Program-made: the position numbers and the translations under genes
Notes under the pieces: generated by a model
Seen by the model: the letters and a program-made list of their open reading frames with translations, nothing else
Database searches by the model: none
Told to the model about the DNA's origin: nothing
Assembly (NCBI GenBank): GCA_017541145.1
Contig: JAFXZT010000043.1
Coordinates: 1 to 64,000, forward strand
Length of the DNA stretch: 64,000 nucleotides
Source of the DNA: Bacteroidales bacterium
GTDB lineage: Bacteria; Bacteroidota; Bacteroidia; Bacteroidales; UBA3824
Direction of reading: 5' to 3'
Part shown: positions 36,991 to 46,546 of the stretch, one piece after another
Numbering within the stretch: the first letter of the stretch is position 1
Layout: each line of letters starts with the position of its first letter

Positions 36991-37989
36991 ATGAGCAATT
37001 TAAATGCAGTAATTACCGGTGTAGGAATATACCTTCCAGATTACCGGCTTACAAACGACGAACTTTCTACAATGGTCGATACCAACGATGAATGGATTAC
37101 TACCAGAATCGGTATCAAAGAACGTCGTATTCTAAAAGACAAAGATAAAGCTTCAGCATTTATGGGTGCAGAAGCTGTAAAACAGTTATTAGAAAAAACT
37201 GGCACAAACCCCGACGAAGTTGATATGGTGATTTGTGCAACAGTAACTCCGGATTATTATTTCCCTGCAACAGGTATCATAATCGCTGAAATGGCTGGAC
37301 TCAAAAACGCTTACGCTTTTGACGTTCACGCCGCTTGCTCAGGTTTCTTGTATGCACTTACCACTGCTGCCAAATTTATTCAAGCAGGTAGAGAAAAGAA
37401 AATAATTGTGGTAGGAGCTGAAAAAATGTCTTCAATTGTAGATTATACCGATAGAAAAACTTGTCCGATTTTCGGTGATGCTGCTGCCGCTGTTATGGTG
37501 GAAGCTACAGAAGAAAATCTCGGTGTTATGGACTATATCCTCCGTTCAGACGGCGAAGGCGTTAAATACCTTCACATGAAAGGCGGCGGATCTATTTGTC
37601 CCGCTTCAGAAGAGTCTATTAAAAACAAAGAGCATTATATTTATCAAGACGGTCAGCCCGTTTTCAAATTTGCTGTAACTCGTATGGCTGACGTTTCTGC
37701 TGAAATAATGGAGCGTAATAATTTGACTGCCGATGATATCGCATGGCTTGTGCCGCATCAGGCAAACCTTAGAATTATAGACGCTACCGCACGTCGTATG
37801 GAGCTCGATCCGTCTAAAGTGATGATTAATATCCAACGTTATGGCAACACAACATCTGCTACTATACCGTTGTGCTTGTACGAATGGGAAAACAAACTCC
37901 ATAAAGGCGACAATTTGATACTTGCTGCATTCGGCGCAGGTTTCACATGGGGATCTGTTTGGCTCAAATGGGGCTACGATCCCAAATAG
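36991..37989 (+). CDS. fabH: Beta-ketoacyl-ACP synthase III
   Basis: 332 aa thiolase-fold enzyme. Catalytic Cys116 in [11 protein letters not shown], His in VPHQANLRI and Asn in [11 protein letters not shown] complete the Cys-His-Asn triad of FabH. It condenses acetyl-CoA with malonyl-ACP to start fatty-acid synthesis. It lies 99 bp after rpmF and is followed by accB and accC, so initiation and malonyl-CoA supply genes are co-transcribed. Confidence 0.97.
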   Translation: MSNLNAVITGVGIYLPDYRLTNDELSTMVDTNDEWITTRIGIKERRILKDKDKASAFMGAEAVKQLLEKTGTNPDEVDMVICATVTPDYYFPATGIIIAEMAGLKNAYAFDVHAACSGFLYALTTAAKFIQAGREKKIIVVGAEKMSSIVDYTDRKTCPIFGDAAAAVMVEATEENLGVMDYILRSDGEGVKYLHMKGGGSICPASEESIKNKEHYIYQDGQPVFKFAVTRMADVSAEIMERNNLTADDIAWLVPHQANLRIIDATARRMELDPSKVMINIQRYGNTTSATIPLCLYEWENKLHKGDNLILAAFGAGFTWGSVWLKWGYDPK

Positions 37990-38036
37990 TTAAATAAATT
38001 TATTTTAGATTGTATTATTTTATTTAAATAAAAATC

Positions 38037-38549
38037 ATGGCAAATTTAAAGGAAGTACAGGATTTTATCAGAACCGTATCAAAAATCGGCATCTCTGAAG
38101 TTGACATCCAAACAGATGATTTGAAATTAAACGTAAAATTTCCTGCGGGTGCTAAAGATCTTTCCAACAATCAGGAAGGTTTCCAGATGCAACCATTCCA
38201 ATTCCCAATGGTATCCGGCATGTCTCAGCAAATGGGAACTCCGGTTCAAGCTGCGGCTACTACCACTACTCCAATCGAATACCGTCAAGAAGCCAAAGAA
38301 GATGATAAAAAATATCTTACCATAAAATCTCCGATGGTAGGTACATTCTATCGCCGTCCTTCTCCTGACAAACCTATTTACGTAAATGTCGGTGACGAAG
38401 TTACTAAAGGCAAAGTTCTTTGCGTAATCGAAGCTATGAAACTTTTCAACGAAATCGAATCTGAAGTATCAGGCAAAATCGCCAAAATCCTTGTTGAAGA
38501 TGGCACTCCTGTAGAGTACGATCAGCCTTTATTCCTCGTTGAACCTTAA
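38037..38549 (+). CDS. accB: Biotin carboxyl carrier protein of acetyl-CoA carboxylase
   Basis: 170 aa. An N-terminal helical segment and a Gln/Pro/Thr-rich flexible linker (~45-85) precede a C-terminal biotinyl domain (~95-170). The biotin attachment site is Lys135 in EAMKLFNEIE. It carries CO2 between biotin carboxylase (next gene, 17 bp downstream) and the carboxyltransferase. Confidence 0.97.
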   Translation: MANLKEVQDFIRTVSKIGISEVDIQTDDLKLNVKFPAGAKDLSNNQEGFQMQPFQFPMVSGMSQQMGTPVQAAATTTTPIEYRQEAKEDDKKYLTIKSPMVGTFYRRPSPDKPIYVNVGDEVTKGKVLCVIEAMKLFNEIESEVSGKIAKILVEDGTPVEYDQPLFLVEP

Positions 38550-38566
38550 TTTTTTTTCATTGAACA

Positions 38567-39931
38567 ATGGCTTACAAAAAAATTAATAAGATACTTATTG
38601 CCAACAGAGGTGAGATAGCTCTCAGAATCATACGTACCTGTCAGGAGATGGGTATCAAAACTGTAGCAGTCTACTCCACAGCAGATAAAGAATCTTTGCA
38701 CGTAAGATTTGCAGACGAAGCAGTTTGTATAGGACCTGCTCCGTCTACACAATCTTATTTGAGCATTCCTGCAATTCTTTCCGCAGCAGAACTTACTAAT
38801 GCTGATGCAATACACCCCGGATACGGATTCCTCTCTGAGAATGCTAAATTCTGCCGTATTTGTACAGAACACGGTATCAAATTTATAGGACCTACCGAAG
38901 ACCAAATCAACAAGATGGGCGACAAAGCTACTGCCCGCAAAACTATGATTGCCAACGGAGTTCCTGTAACACCCGGTACCGAAGGAGTACTCGCTACTGT
39001 AGAAGACGGAAAACGCGAAGCTAAAAAAATCGGTTATCCCGTAATGCTTAAAGCAACTGCCGGTGGCGGTGGCAAAGGTATGAGAATTATCAGAAACGAA
39101 GAAGAGTTCGAAGAACTTTGGGATCAGGCAAAACAAGAAGCCAAATTTTTCGCTAATGATGACGTTTATCTCGAAAAATACATCGAAGAACCTCACCATA
39201 TCGAAATCCAAATTGCCGGCGACCAATACGGTAACGTTTGCCACCTCTCAGAACGTGACTGCTCAATACAACGCCGTCATCAAAAACTTCTTGAAGAAAC
39301 TCCGTCTCCGTTTATGACCGAAGAACTTCGTCACAAAATGGGTGAAGCAGCTTGCAAAGCCGCTAAATCAATCAAATACGAAGGCGTAGGTACTGTAGAA
39401 TTCCTTGTAGATGCTCATCGCAATTTCTACTTCATGGAAATGAATACACGTATTCAGGTAGAACACGGTATTACAGAAGAAGTTACAAATCTCGATCTTA
39501 TAAAAGAACAAATACGTATCGCCGAAGGACACGAAATTTCACAAAGAAATTACTATCCTCAGGCACATGCAATAGAATGTCGTATCAACGCAGAAGACCC
39601 GTTCAACAACTTCCGTCCGTGCCCGGGACAAATCACAGGTTTGCATCTCCCCGGCGGAAATGGCATAAGAGTTGATACACATGTCTATACAGGTTACAAA
39701 ATTCCGTCAAGTTACGATTCTATGATTGTAAAACTCGTAGCAGTAGCACAAACCCGCAACGAGGCAATACAAAAAATGCGTCGTGCACTCAACGAGTTGG
39801 TAATCGAAGGTGTAAAAACAACTGCACCTTTCCACCAACAATTGATGGAAGATCCGAGATTTTGTGAAGGTAAATACACCACAAAATTCATGGAAGAATT
39901 TGAAATTAAAAAACCTGAAGAAACCAACTAA
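38567..39931 (+). CDS. accC: Biotin carboxylase
   Basis: 454 aa. ATP-grasp enzyme with N-terminal NKILIANRGEIALRIIRT, the Gly-rich ATP loop KATAGGGGKGMRI, RDCSIQRRHQKLLEE and the catalytic stretch MNTRIQVEHGITEEVT. It carboxylates the biotin on AccB using bicarbonate and ATP. The usual VTE of VEHPVTE reads GITE here, as in many Bacteroidota sequences. Confidence 0.98.
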   Translation: MAYKKINKILIANRGEIALRIIRTCQEMGIKTVAVYSTADKESLHVRFADEAVCIGPAPSTQSYLSIPAILSAAELTNADAIHPGYGFLSENAKFCRICTEHGIKFIGPTEDQINKMGDKATARKTMIANGVPVTPGTEGVLATVEDGKREAKKIGYPVMLKATAGGGGKGMRIIRNEEEFEELWDQAKQEAKFFANDDVYLEKYIEEPHHIEIQIAGDQYGNVCHLSERDCSIQRRHQKLLEETPSPFMTEELRHKMGEAACKAAKSIKYEGVGTVEFLVDAHRNFYFMEMNTRIQVEHGITEEVTNLDLIKEQIRIAEGHEISQRNYYPQAHAIECRINAEDPFNNFRPCPGQITGLHLPGGNGIRVDTHVYTGYKIPSSYDSMIVKLVAVAQTRNEAIQKMRRALNELVIEGVKTTAPFHQQLMEDPRFCEGKYTTKFMEEFEIKKPEETN

Positions 39932-39983
39932 TATATCTTTAACTTGTTACTAATTTTTGTTTAACTAAAAAAAGGTTTTTAAT

Positions 39984-40370
39984 ATGAGTAAATCCGTAGT
40001 AGACGAAAGCAAAATTAGCACAATAGCTCTTGGCGCTGAAATCGTTGGCGAAATTACTGCAAGTGGTAGCTTTAGAGTAGAAGGCAAAATAAAAGGTAAT
40101 GTTACAATTTCCGGAAAACTCGTTGTAGTAGATACCGGCGTTATTGAAGGCGATGTCACCTGCAACAGCGCATTGGTAAGCGGCAAATTGGACGGTAAAA
40201 TTATCGTAGAAGAACTTCTTCAACTAAACCCTACTGCAAGAATTCACGGCGATATCGTTACTTCCAAAATCAAAATTGAGGAAGGTGCTATATTCACAGG
40301 TACCTGCAACATGGATACCAAAGAATTGCTTTCACAAGCAAATCAAACAACACAATACCAACAGCAGTAG
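39984..40370 (+). CDS. Bactofilin
   Basis: 128 aa. The central ~20-110 region is a right-handed beta-helix of repeated G/V/I-rich turns (IVGEITASGSFRVEGKIKGNVTISGKLVVVDTG...), the DUF583/bactofilin fold, with short polar tails. Bactofilins polymerise without nucleotide into cytoskeletal filaments that affect cell shape. It starts 52 bp after accC and is followed 3 bp later by atpZ, the usual Bacteroidota order ahead of ATP synthase genes. Confidence 0.93.
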   Translation: MSKSVVDESKISTIALGAEIVGEITASGSFRVEGKIKGNVTISGKLVVVDTGVIEGDVTCNSALVSGKLDGKIIVEELLQLNPTARIHGDIVTSKIKIEEGAIFTGTCNMDTKELLSQANQTTQYQQQ

Positions 40371-40373
40371 TCA

Positions 40374-40586
40374 ATGGACAAAAAGGACAATGACAATCTG
40401 CGATTGGTAGCAAAATACACAACGGCCGCTTTACAAATGGCGGCCATTATTGTATTTGGCGCATTGGGCGGGCAGTGGCTCGATGATTATTTTAACTCTA
40501 AACCTTTTCTTACTGTTATTACATTGCTCGTAGCTATAGCTGCCGCATTGTACCTGTTCTTAAAAGACATCACAAAAAAATCATGA
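40374..40586 (+). CDS. atpZ: AtpZ/AtpI family small membrane protein
   Basis: 70 aa with two TM helices (~17-38, ~43-64) and the family pattern LQMAAIIVFGALGGQWLDDYF. AtpZ/AtpI proteins assist ATP synthase c-ring assembly or ion transport and normally precede atpB. It overlaps the next gene by 4 bp. Confidence 0.85.
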   Translation: MDKKDNDNLRLVAKYTTAALQMAAIIVFGALGGQWLDDYFNSKPFLTVITLLVAIAAALYLFLKDITKKS

Positions 40587-40981
40587 ACCTTTTTACAAAA
40601 CAATACATCATAATTGCATCGGCTCTTACAATAATTTCTACATTAGTATTTGAAATAGCTTTGCCTCAATATTCTACAATGGCGGCATACTTCGTACCTG
40701 CATTTTTCGCAATCGTAAGTGTATTGTTAATAAAGGTCTTGATAAAACCAAAATTTGAAAAAATTGCAAAATTCTCCAACGCATTTATGCTGACAAACAC
40801 CACTAAACTGTTTGTTTACCTTATATATTTTGTGACATCAATCCTTACAATCGACAGCAGCAAACGAATCGCATTTGCAGTATTCTTTATGTTGATGTAT
40901 CTCATATATGCCGTAATCGACACAATTACATTACTCAACATCTTTAGAAAAAACGACTCGGAAGACCAAGCAGTAGGGTAG
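40583..40981 (+). CDS. Four-TM AtpI-like membrane protein
   Basis: 132 aa with four predicted TM helices (~7-27, ~33-53, ~68-90, ~95-118). In Bacteroidota a protein of this size sits between atpZ and atpB. Here atpB does not follow: the gene ends directly at a dispersed repeat (40981-41004) and then an unrelated convergent gene. The F0F1 genes must be elsewhere or have been separated from this stub. Confidence 0.75.
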   Translation: MNLFTKQYIIIASALTIISTLVFEIALPQYSTMAAYFVPAFFAIVSVLLIKVLIKPKFEKIAKFSNAFMLTNTTKLFVYLIYFVTSILTIDSSKRIAFAVFFMLMYLIYAVIDTITLLNIFRKNDSEDQAVG

Positions 40982-41004
40982 TAGAGACGCTATGCTTGCG
41001 GCTA
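40981..41004. repeat. Copy of the dispersed GTAGAGACG palindromic repeat
   Basis: GTAGAGACGCTATGCTTGCG followed by GCTA; 21 of 24 positions match the reverse complement of the unit at 57577-57600. It begins at the last base of the preceding stop codon. Confidence 0.6.
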
Positions 41005-41057
41005 AAAACATATAATTAAAAAATGAAATCACTGTAATATTTTACTCTCTTTCTTTT

Positions 41058-41912
41058 TTAACCCTTTTCGTTACCAATATCCCTGACAACATCAGAATCC
41101 GTATATTTTACTTCATTGGTTGTAAGAGAATCGTTTAAAATATCGTCAACTGTTATATCGTCTGTATCTTTCTCAAAATCACTATCGTTACAATCAGTAT
41201 TTACATCATTGCAAGAAGTCGGTTTTTTGCCGTTCCAAACAAGCAATTCATTAATATTAGTTACAATCTCTTGACATCTTTCATCGCCAAGTTCGGCTTT
41301 CAAAGAAATTAAGTCAACCAACAATTTATAAGAATATTCTGCATATTGTCTTGCAATACTTACCTTATCCTTTCTCAAAGCCCTACGTTCATTTCTTTGT
41401 GCATAGATATCCTCAATATCGATAATCAAATTATCAATCTCATCAATCATATCCATAACACCCGATTTTTCTATAACATCTTTGCTAAGATTCTCATGTA
41501 CAGCCGACATCACGAGCTTGATAATACCAAGATTAGTATAAAGACTCTGAGATTTAGGAATAGTAATATTATCAATAGCAGAGTTGATAACAGCCGCAAG
41601 AGTTCTGATAGAAGCATCCGCAGAAAAAATAGTAAACGGAAAATAGACTACATTTCGTGCTATCTGTTTCAATTCCACATATTTACTACGAAGTTTAGCA
41701 TACAAGTTTTTCAATTCAGTAGTCTGCTCCTCCGTATTTTTCAACATCAAAGTTGAATTATAATACTCAATATTGCCCGCAAATTTCTTGAGCAATATCT
41801 TGATGTCTTTATCAGAAGAAGACTCCGCCTCTTTCTGAACTGAGTGCATAAAGACTAATGCCTCTACGTTGTTTAAACGTCTCAGATTTTTCTTAATTTG
41901 GTATGTTCTCAT
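41058..41912 (-). CDS. Helical protein of unknown function (DUF6261-like)
   Basis: 284 aa, predicted almost entirely helical with an acidic C-terminal tail (~235-284). No signal peptide. A late segment, DIEDIYAQRNERRALRKDK...LISLKAELGDERCQEIVTNINELL, aligns by eye with LYDQRTAYRVSVKG...DEERYAVFIDTVNDYF in the protein at 58358, suggesting a shared family; both resemble the Bacteroidales DUF6261 type. It has its own promoter (41941-41972), and a 43-bp tandem array lies ~260 bp upstream. Function unknown. Confidence 0.75.
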   Translation of the reverse strand: MRTYQIKKNLRRLNNVEALVFMHSVQKEAESSSDKDIKILLKKFAGNIEYYNSTLMLKNTEEQTTELKNLYAKLRSKYVELKQIARNVVYFPFTIFSADASIRTLAAVINSAIDNITIPKSQSLYTNLGIIKLVMSAVHENLSKDVIEKSGVMDMIDEIDNLIIDIEDIYAQRNERRALRKDKVSIARQYAEYSYKLLVDLISLKAELGDERCQEIVTNINELLVWNGKKPTSCNDVNTDCNDSDFEKDTDDITVDDILNDSLTTNEVKYTDSDVVRDIGNEKG

Positions 41913-41940
41913 AATTCTAAAAATTTAAATAATTGTATCA

Positions 41941-41972
41941 CAAATATAAACATTTTATTTCAATTATGCAAA
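41941..41972 (-). promoter_or_regulatory. Promoter of the helical-protein gene at 41058
   Basis: Minus strand TTTG (complement of 41969-41972), 20-nt spacer, TATATTTG (complement of 41941-41948), 28 bp before the ATG. Confidence 0.7.
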
Positions 41973-42168
41973 TCTTCTTTGTTTTCTGACTCTGATTTTG
42001 TAGTTTATTGCAAGATTTTATGATACATTTTCAAATAAAAACGCCTTTGTGGTGTATTCCAGCCGTGATTATCGTTAAGATGTTAAATTATATTAAATCT
42101 TCTTTTTATTTTTATAACAAATCACTACATCGAGAAAAAAGTCATAAATGAATTAACTATAAATCTCT

Positions 42169-42411
42169 GGTATTTATTGATTTTTCACGATTGAAATTTT
42201 ATTGAATAGTGGGTATTCGTTGATTTTTCACGATTGAATTTTTATTGAATAGTGGGTATTCGTTGATTTTTCACGATTGAATTTTTATTGAATAGGGGGT
42301 ATTCATTGTTTTTTCACGATTGATTTTTTATTGAATAGTGGGTATTCATTGATTTTTCACGATTGAATTTTCATTGAATAGTGGGTATTCATTAGTTTTT
42401 CACGATTGAAA
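42169..42411. repeat. 43-bp tandem repeat array (five full copies plus partial ends)
   Basis: Units beginning TTTTTCACGATTG start at 42181, 42224, 42267, 42310, 42353 and 42396, exactly 43 bp apart. A partial copy precedes 42181 and the last is truncated. Each unit holds an inverted repeat TGAATA-GTGGG-TATTCA, with G for the final A in two copies. No ORF runs through it. It fills the divergent gap between the helical-protein gene and the Na/Pi transporter gene; nothing else is visible in 41973-42619 apart from a -7-like TATATTTG at 42576-42583. Confidence 0.92.
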
Positions 42412-42619
42412 CAGGGATGTAGATGTTTTTTTCATCATCGTAGCCGCGATGTGGTGGCATTAATATGCTGTGGGTGTTGTCGGTACGATAAAAAAACACG
42501 GAATTGTTTTGCATTTTCTAACCTTATATTTTATTATTTAACACAACCTTAAGAAGTAATACAAAGAAATTGTAATATATTTGTACCGGTATTTGTAATA
42601 TATATACTAAAACCCACAA

Positions 42620-44296
42620 ATGAAAGAATTAATTATCAACATCTTGTCCATGGTTGGGTCGCTCGGGATGTTTCTCTATGGTATGAAAATCATGAGCGGC
42701 GGCTTGGAAAAATTTGCTGGTGAAAGACTCAGGGCTATACTGGCAGCAATGACTAAAAACCGGGTAATGGGCGTATTTACCGGTGTTTTGATTACCGCCC
42801 TTATCCAATCAAGTTCCGCAACTACAGTAATGGTTGTGAGTTTCGTAAACGCCGGTTTGATGACTTTGAAACAATCTATTGGCGTAATTATGGGTGCCAA
42901 TATCGGTACTACAGCCACGGCTTGGTTGATTTCTGCAATTGGTTTCAAATTTGAAATTTCGTCTTTTGCTATTCCTTTGTTAGCCATCGGACTTCCGCTT
43001 ATTTTCTCGTCTAACTCCAAGCGTAAAAGTATTGGTGAATTTATCTTCGGATTCTGTTTCCTTTTTATGGGACTTTCCTATCTACAAACAACGTTCAATA
43101 ATCTTAAAATTCCGGAATTAGTTGCCAATCTGCTTAGTGGTGTATCTACCCAAAGTTTCGGCATGATTTTGCTTTTTGTACTAATAGGAGCCGTTGTAAC
43201 AATGGTAGTACAAGCATCGGCAGCTACTATGGCAATTACATTGATGCTTTTTGATATGCATATCGCCGGTTTTGGATTTGAACAAGCAGCTGCACTTGCT
43301 ATGGGACAAAATATCGGTACTACGATCACAGCTTTTGTAGCGTCTTTAACTGCAAATACACAAGCCCGACGAACTGCACTTGCACACATGTTTTTCAATG
43401 TTTTCGGCGTAGTTTTGGTGCTTTTGATATTCTATCCGGCTTGCAACAGCGTATCATGGTTTGTAGAAAATGTAATGGGAACTACTGGTGATATGTACAA
43501 ACTTTCGATGTTCCATAGTGCATTCAATATTTTCAATACATTGGTTTTGATAGGTTTTGTTAACCAAATAGAAAAATTTGTAATCAGAGTAATGCCCAAC
43601 AAAGAAGCTGATGATGAATATCGTTTGAAATATATTGCAGGCGGGATGTTTTCAACTTCGGAAATGGCTGTTTTGGAGGCTGAAAAAGAAATCGTAAATT
43701 TCGCTGAAAGATGTAATAAGATGTTCGGACTTGTAAAAGAATTGTTGGTAACCGAAAAAGATGATGATTTCAACAAACTTTTCTCCCGAATTTCCAAATA
43801 CGAGAATATTACTGACAATATGGAAGTAGAAATTGCGAATTACTTAAACAAAGTATCGCAAGGTAAACTTACTAACGAAACCAAATCTCATATTCTCAAG
43901 ATGTTGAAGGTAATTACTGAACTTGAAAGTATAGGTGATTCGTGTTTCAACCTCGGAAGAACTCTCAACCGTAAGCGTAACAAATCCGAACACAAAGAAG
44001 AGTTTACAGAAGAACAACTCACTCATATCTATTCGATGTTGGAACTTGTACAAAAAGCCATGACTCACATGCTTGAAGAGGTAAAACGTGATGAAGGTAC
44101 TCCTGTAAATATGTTTATTACAAGAAATTACGAAACCGAAATCAATAATTTCCGTAATCAGGTAAAAAATCAAAATATCCAAGATGTTACAAATGGGAAA
44201 TACAGTTATCAACTTGGGGTTTATTACATGGATTTCATTACCGAATGTGAAAAACTTGGTGATTATGTTGTAAATGTAGTACAAGCCAGCGATTAA
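42620..44296 (+). CDS. Na/Pi cotransporter family protein with PhoU-like domain
   Basis: 558 aa. The membrane part (~1-330) has the two inverted Na/Pi repeats with signature ALIQSSSATTVMVVSFVNAG and its second form VVQASAATMAITLMLF, plus MGANIGTTATAW and MGQNIGTTITAF. The cytoplasmic part (~340-555) is a helical PhoU-like domain. It probably imports phosphate, or exports it under some conditions, coupled to Na+. It is a single gene with a terminator at 44326-44384. Confidence 0.93.
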   Translation: MKELIINILSMVGSLGMFLYGMKIMSGGLEKFAGERLRAILAAMTKNRVMGVFTGVLITALIQSSSATTVMVVSFVNAGLMTLKQSIGVIMGANIGTTATAWLISAIGFKFEISSFAIPLLAIGLPLIFSSNSKRKSIGEFIFGFCFLFMGLSYLQTTFNNLKIPELVANLLSGVSTQSFGMILLFVLIGAVVTMVVQASAATMAITLMLFDMHIAGFGFEQAAALAMGQNIGTTITAFVASLTANTQARRTALAHMFFNVFGVVLVLLIFYPACNSVSWFVENVMGTTGDMYKLSMFHSAFNIFNTLVLIGFVNQIEKFVIRVMPNKEADDEYRLKYIAGGMFSTSEMAVLEAEKEIVNFAERCNKMFGLVKELLVTEKDDDFNKLFSRISKYENITDNMEVEIANYLNKVSQGKLTNETKSHILKMLKVITELESIGDSCFNLGRTLNRKRNKSEHKEEFTEEQLTHIYSMLELVQKAMTHMLEEVKRDEGTPVNMFITRNYETEINNFRNQVKNQNIQDVTNGKYSYQLGVYYMDFITECEKLGDYVVNVVQASD

Positions 44297-44325
44297 GATA
44301 TTTTGTTGTTTTTTTTAATTTAACG

Positions 44326-44384
44326 AATTCCGATGAATACAATTTTGTTAAAAAAAATATGTATTTGTCGGAATTTGTTTTTTT
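44326..44384 (+). terminator. Terminator of the Na/Pi transporter gene
   Basis: AATTCCGA (44326-44333) pairs with TCGGAATT (44368-44375), extended inward by AATAC/GTATT, then GTTTTTTTA. Confidence 0.7.
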
Positions 44385-44436
44385 ATATTGTTTTTGACCA
44401 AAAATAAAAGCTAAAATGAAATATCACGCACCAGCC

Positions 44437-44463
44437 GTAGAGACGCAAACATCGCGTCTCTAC
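44437..44463. repeat. Copy of the dispersed palindromic repeat, perfect 10-bp arms
   Basis: GTAGAGACGC (44437-44446) and GCGTCTCTAC (44454-44463) flank a 7-nt centre. The remaining gap to 44692 shows no gene. Confidence 0.8.
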
Positions 44464-44692
44464 ATGCGTTGTGATGTCGAAATAAGCAAAAGATGTAAAA
44501 CCTTTCTTTAAAAAAATTAGTTTTTCACTTTTTGAATTTTCCTATATCAGAAATAAATATATGTCAAAAAATCTTCTCTATTTTTGTAAAAGAATAAAAT
44601 CACCTATGCAATTTAGTTGTATTATGTTTTTCGATAATATTTTTACTGAATAAGATTGAAATTTAGAAAAATATTTCAAGATATAATATCTG

Positions 44693-44724
44693 TTTGGAAA
44701 TTATTTCGCAGCGGTCTAAATTTG
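44693..44724 (+). promoter_or_regulatory. Promoter of cysK
   Basis: TTTG (44693-44696), 20-nt spacer, TAAATTTG (44717-44724); expected start near 44731, 39 bp before the ATG. Confidence 0.7.
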
Positions 44725-44769
44725 CAGTATAAGAAATGAATAATAATAAAACTTAATAGATTAAAGAAA

Positions 44770-45702
44770 ATGAGTAAGATTAAAGAAAGCGTTACCGAAA
44801 TTGTTGGTAACACCCCTGTTTTGAAATTGAACAAGTATTCAGCTAAAGCCGGTGTCAAAGATGCTGTAATTTTGGCTAAACTCGAATATCTAAATCCCGC
44901 CGGTTCAGTGAAAGACCGTGTAGCTCTTTCAATGATTGAAGATGCAGAAAAAAAAGGTCTTTTGAAACCCGGTGCTACAATTATAGAACCGACTTCCGGT
45001 AATACAGGTATCGGACTTGCATCGATTGCGGCTGCAAAAGGTTACAGAGCTATTTTTACATTGCCTGATTCGATGAGTGCTGAGCGTAGAGCTTTGTTGA
45101 AAGCATACGGCGCAGAATTGGTTTTGACCGAGGGTGCAAAAGGTATGACAGGCGCAATTGCTAAGGCTAAAGAGTTGAATGAAGAAATAAAAGATTCAGT
45201 AATACTCGGACAGTTTGTTAACCCTGCAAATCCTGCAATTCACAAAGCTACCACCGGTCCTGAAATTTGGGATCAAACAGACGGTAAGGTTGACATCTTT
45301 GTTGCGGGAGTCGGTACAGGCGGTACACTTTCGGGCGTAGGCGAATTTTTGAAATCAAAGAATCCTAATATCAAGATTGTTGCTGTAGAACCTGCAACAT
45401 CTCCTGTTTTGTCACAAGGACATGCCGGACCACATAAAATACAAGGTATAGGAGCCGGTTTTGTTCCGGAAACTCTTAATACAAGCATTTATGACGAAGT
45501 TATCACTGTAGAAAACGACGATGCTTTCGCAGAGGGCAAAAAGTTCGCTGTTTCAGAAGGTATTTTGGTTGGTATTTCGTCAGGCGCAGCATTAAAAGCT
45601 GCTTCAGTTCTCGCACAACGTCCGGAAAACAAAGGTAAAGTAATTGTTGCTTTGCTTCCTGATTCCGGTGACAGATATTTATCAACTCCTTTGTTCGCTT
45701 AG
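44770..45702 (+). CDS. cysK: Cysteine synthase A (O-acetylserine sulfhydrylase)
   Basis: 310 aa fold-type II PLP enzyme. PLP-binding Lys48 in [12 protein letters not shown], phosphate loop VGTGGTLSG, substrate loop [12 protein letters not shown] and C-terminal [15 protein letters not shown] are all typical of CysK. It makes L-cysteine from O-acetylserine and sulfide in the cytoplasm. Monocistronic, with its own promoter and terminator. Confidence 0.97.
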   Translation: MSKIKESVTEIVGNTPVLKLNKYSAKAGVKDAVILAKLEYLNPAGSVKDRVALSMIEDAEKKGLLKPGATIIEPTSGNTGIGLASIAAAKGYRAIFTLPDSMSAERRALLKAYGAELVLTEGAKGMTGAIAKAKELNEEIKDSVILGQFVNPANPAIHKATTGPEIWDQTDGKVDIFVAGVGTGGTLSGVGEFLKSKNPNIKIVAVEPATSPVLSQGHAGPHKIQGIGAGFVPETLNTSIYDEVITVENDDAFAEGKKFAVSEGILVGISSGAALKAASVLAQRPENKGKVIVALLPDSGDRYLSTPLFA

Positions 45703-45778
45703 TTTATTATGAATTAACTTTTATTTTAGGGAAGGGAATTTTTTTGAAATTATTTATTTTGGGTGTTTTATCCTAAGG

Positions 45779-45805
45779 GCAACTGAAAAAGCTGCCCTTT
45801 TTTGT
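45779..45805 (+). terminator. Terminator of cysK
   Basis: GGGCA (45779-45783) pairs with TGCCC (45795-45799), then a six-T run. The T-run overlaps the -33 element of the next promoter. Confidence 0.75.
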
Positions 45806-45833
45806 ATATTTATAAAATTATTGTAACTTTGCT
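45803..45833 (+). promoter_or_regulatory. Promoter of the gene at 45858
   Basis: TTTG (45803-45806), 19-nt spacer, TAACTTTG (45826-45833). Its -33 element lies in the T-run of the cysK terminator. Confidence 0.65.
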
Positions 45834-45857
45834 TTCAGATAAAAAGCCTTTATTATT

Positions 45858-46505
45858 ATGAGAAGAAAATTTTGTTTCACACAACAACAATTGATTAATA
45901 GAGCAGATGCCTTAACTAATACTTGCAAAAGAGATATCGAACTGCTTATTAAAAAGGGTTTTACAGATAATTATCTTGTGAAATTGTCCGAACTTACCGA
46001 TAGTTTTAAGTCATTTAGCACCGATTCTTCCAACTTGCAGGATATCAGTAAGATGAATCTTAGTTGTAAGGAATTGAAGAAAGAAATCATCCGTCAGATA
46101 AGAGTAATACAATGGCAATTGGAAAACAAAGGAATGGAGGGTTCTGAATACTTCAAATTGCTTAAAAAACTAAAAGTTCACAATGTTTCAGAAGAAATTT
46201 TCTTACGTGAAATACGTAAAGTTCAAGGATATAGCGTAAAATTGTGTTCGCTTGGTATTTCTGCCTCTACCACGAGTGTTTTAAGTCAGCAAATAATTGA
46301 TTATAAAATACAGTTAGATAATTATCATCAGGTTTCCAATTTGAGAAAAACATCGTCTGAACAGCGTATTGCTTTGGCTAACGAATTGACACTCTTGATG
46401 TCACAGATTTGTAGAATAGGTAAATTGCTTTTCAAAGGTGTTGATGATGAAAAATATAAGGATTATGTTTTGTATCCTGAGTCAATAAAAACCGATGCAA
46501 AATAA
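45858..46505 (+). CDS. Helical protein of unknown function
   Basis: 215 aa, hydrophilic and predicted mostly helical, with no signal peptide or TM segment. It begins MRRKFCFTQQQLINRADALT and contains an SCKELKKEIIRQIRVIQWQLENKG coiled segment (~75-98), ending YKDYVLYPESIKTDAK. It resembles in layout the other helical proteins at 41058 and 58358, but homology cannot be shown by eye. Clear promoter upstream. Function unknown. Confidence 0.7.
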   Translation: MRRKFCFTQQQLINRADALTNTCKRDIELLIKKGFTDNYLVKLSELTDSFKSFSTDSSNLQDISKMNLSCKELKKEIIRQIRVIQWQLENKGMEGSEYFKLLKKLKVHNVSEEIFLREIRKVQGYSVKLCSLGISASTTSVLSQQIIDYKIQLDNYHQVSNLRKTSSEQRIALANELTLLMSQICRIGKLLFKGVDDEKYKDYVLYPESIKTDAK

Positions 46506-46546
46506 TACATATTTTTGCATCGTTTTGTGTATTTTTAATTAATTTA

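Noticed and set aside
42169-42411. CRISPR array
   Set aside because: The whole 43-bp unit repeats with no variable spacers, there are no cas genes, and copies are contiguous.
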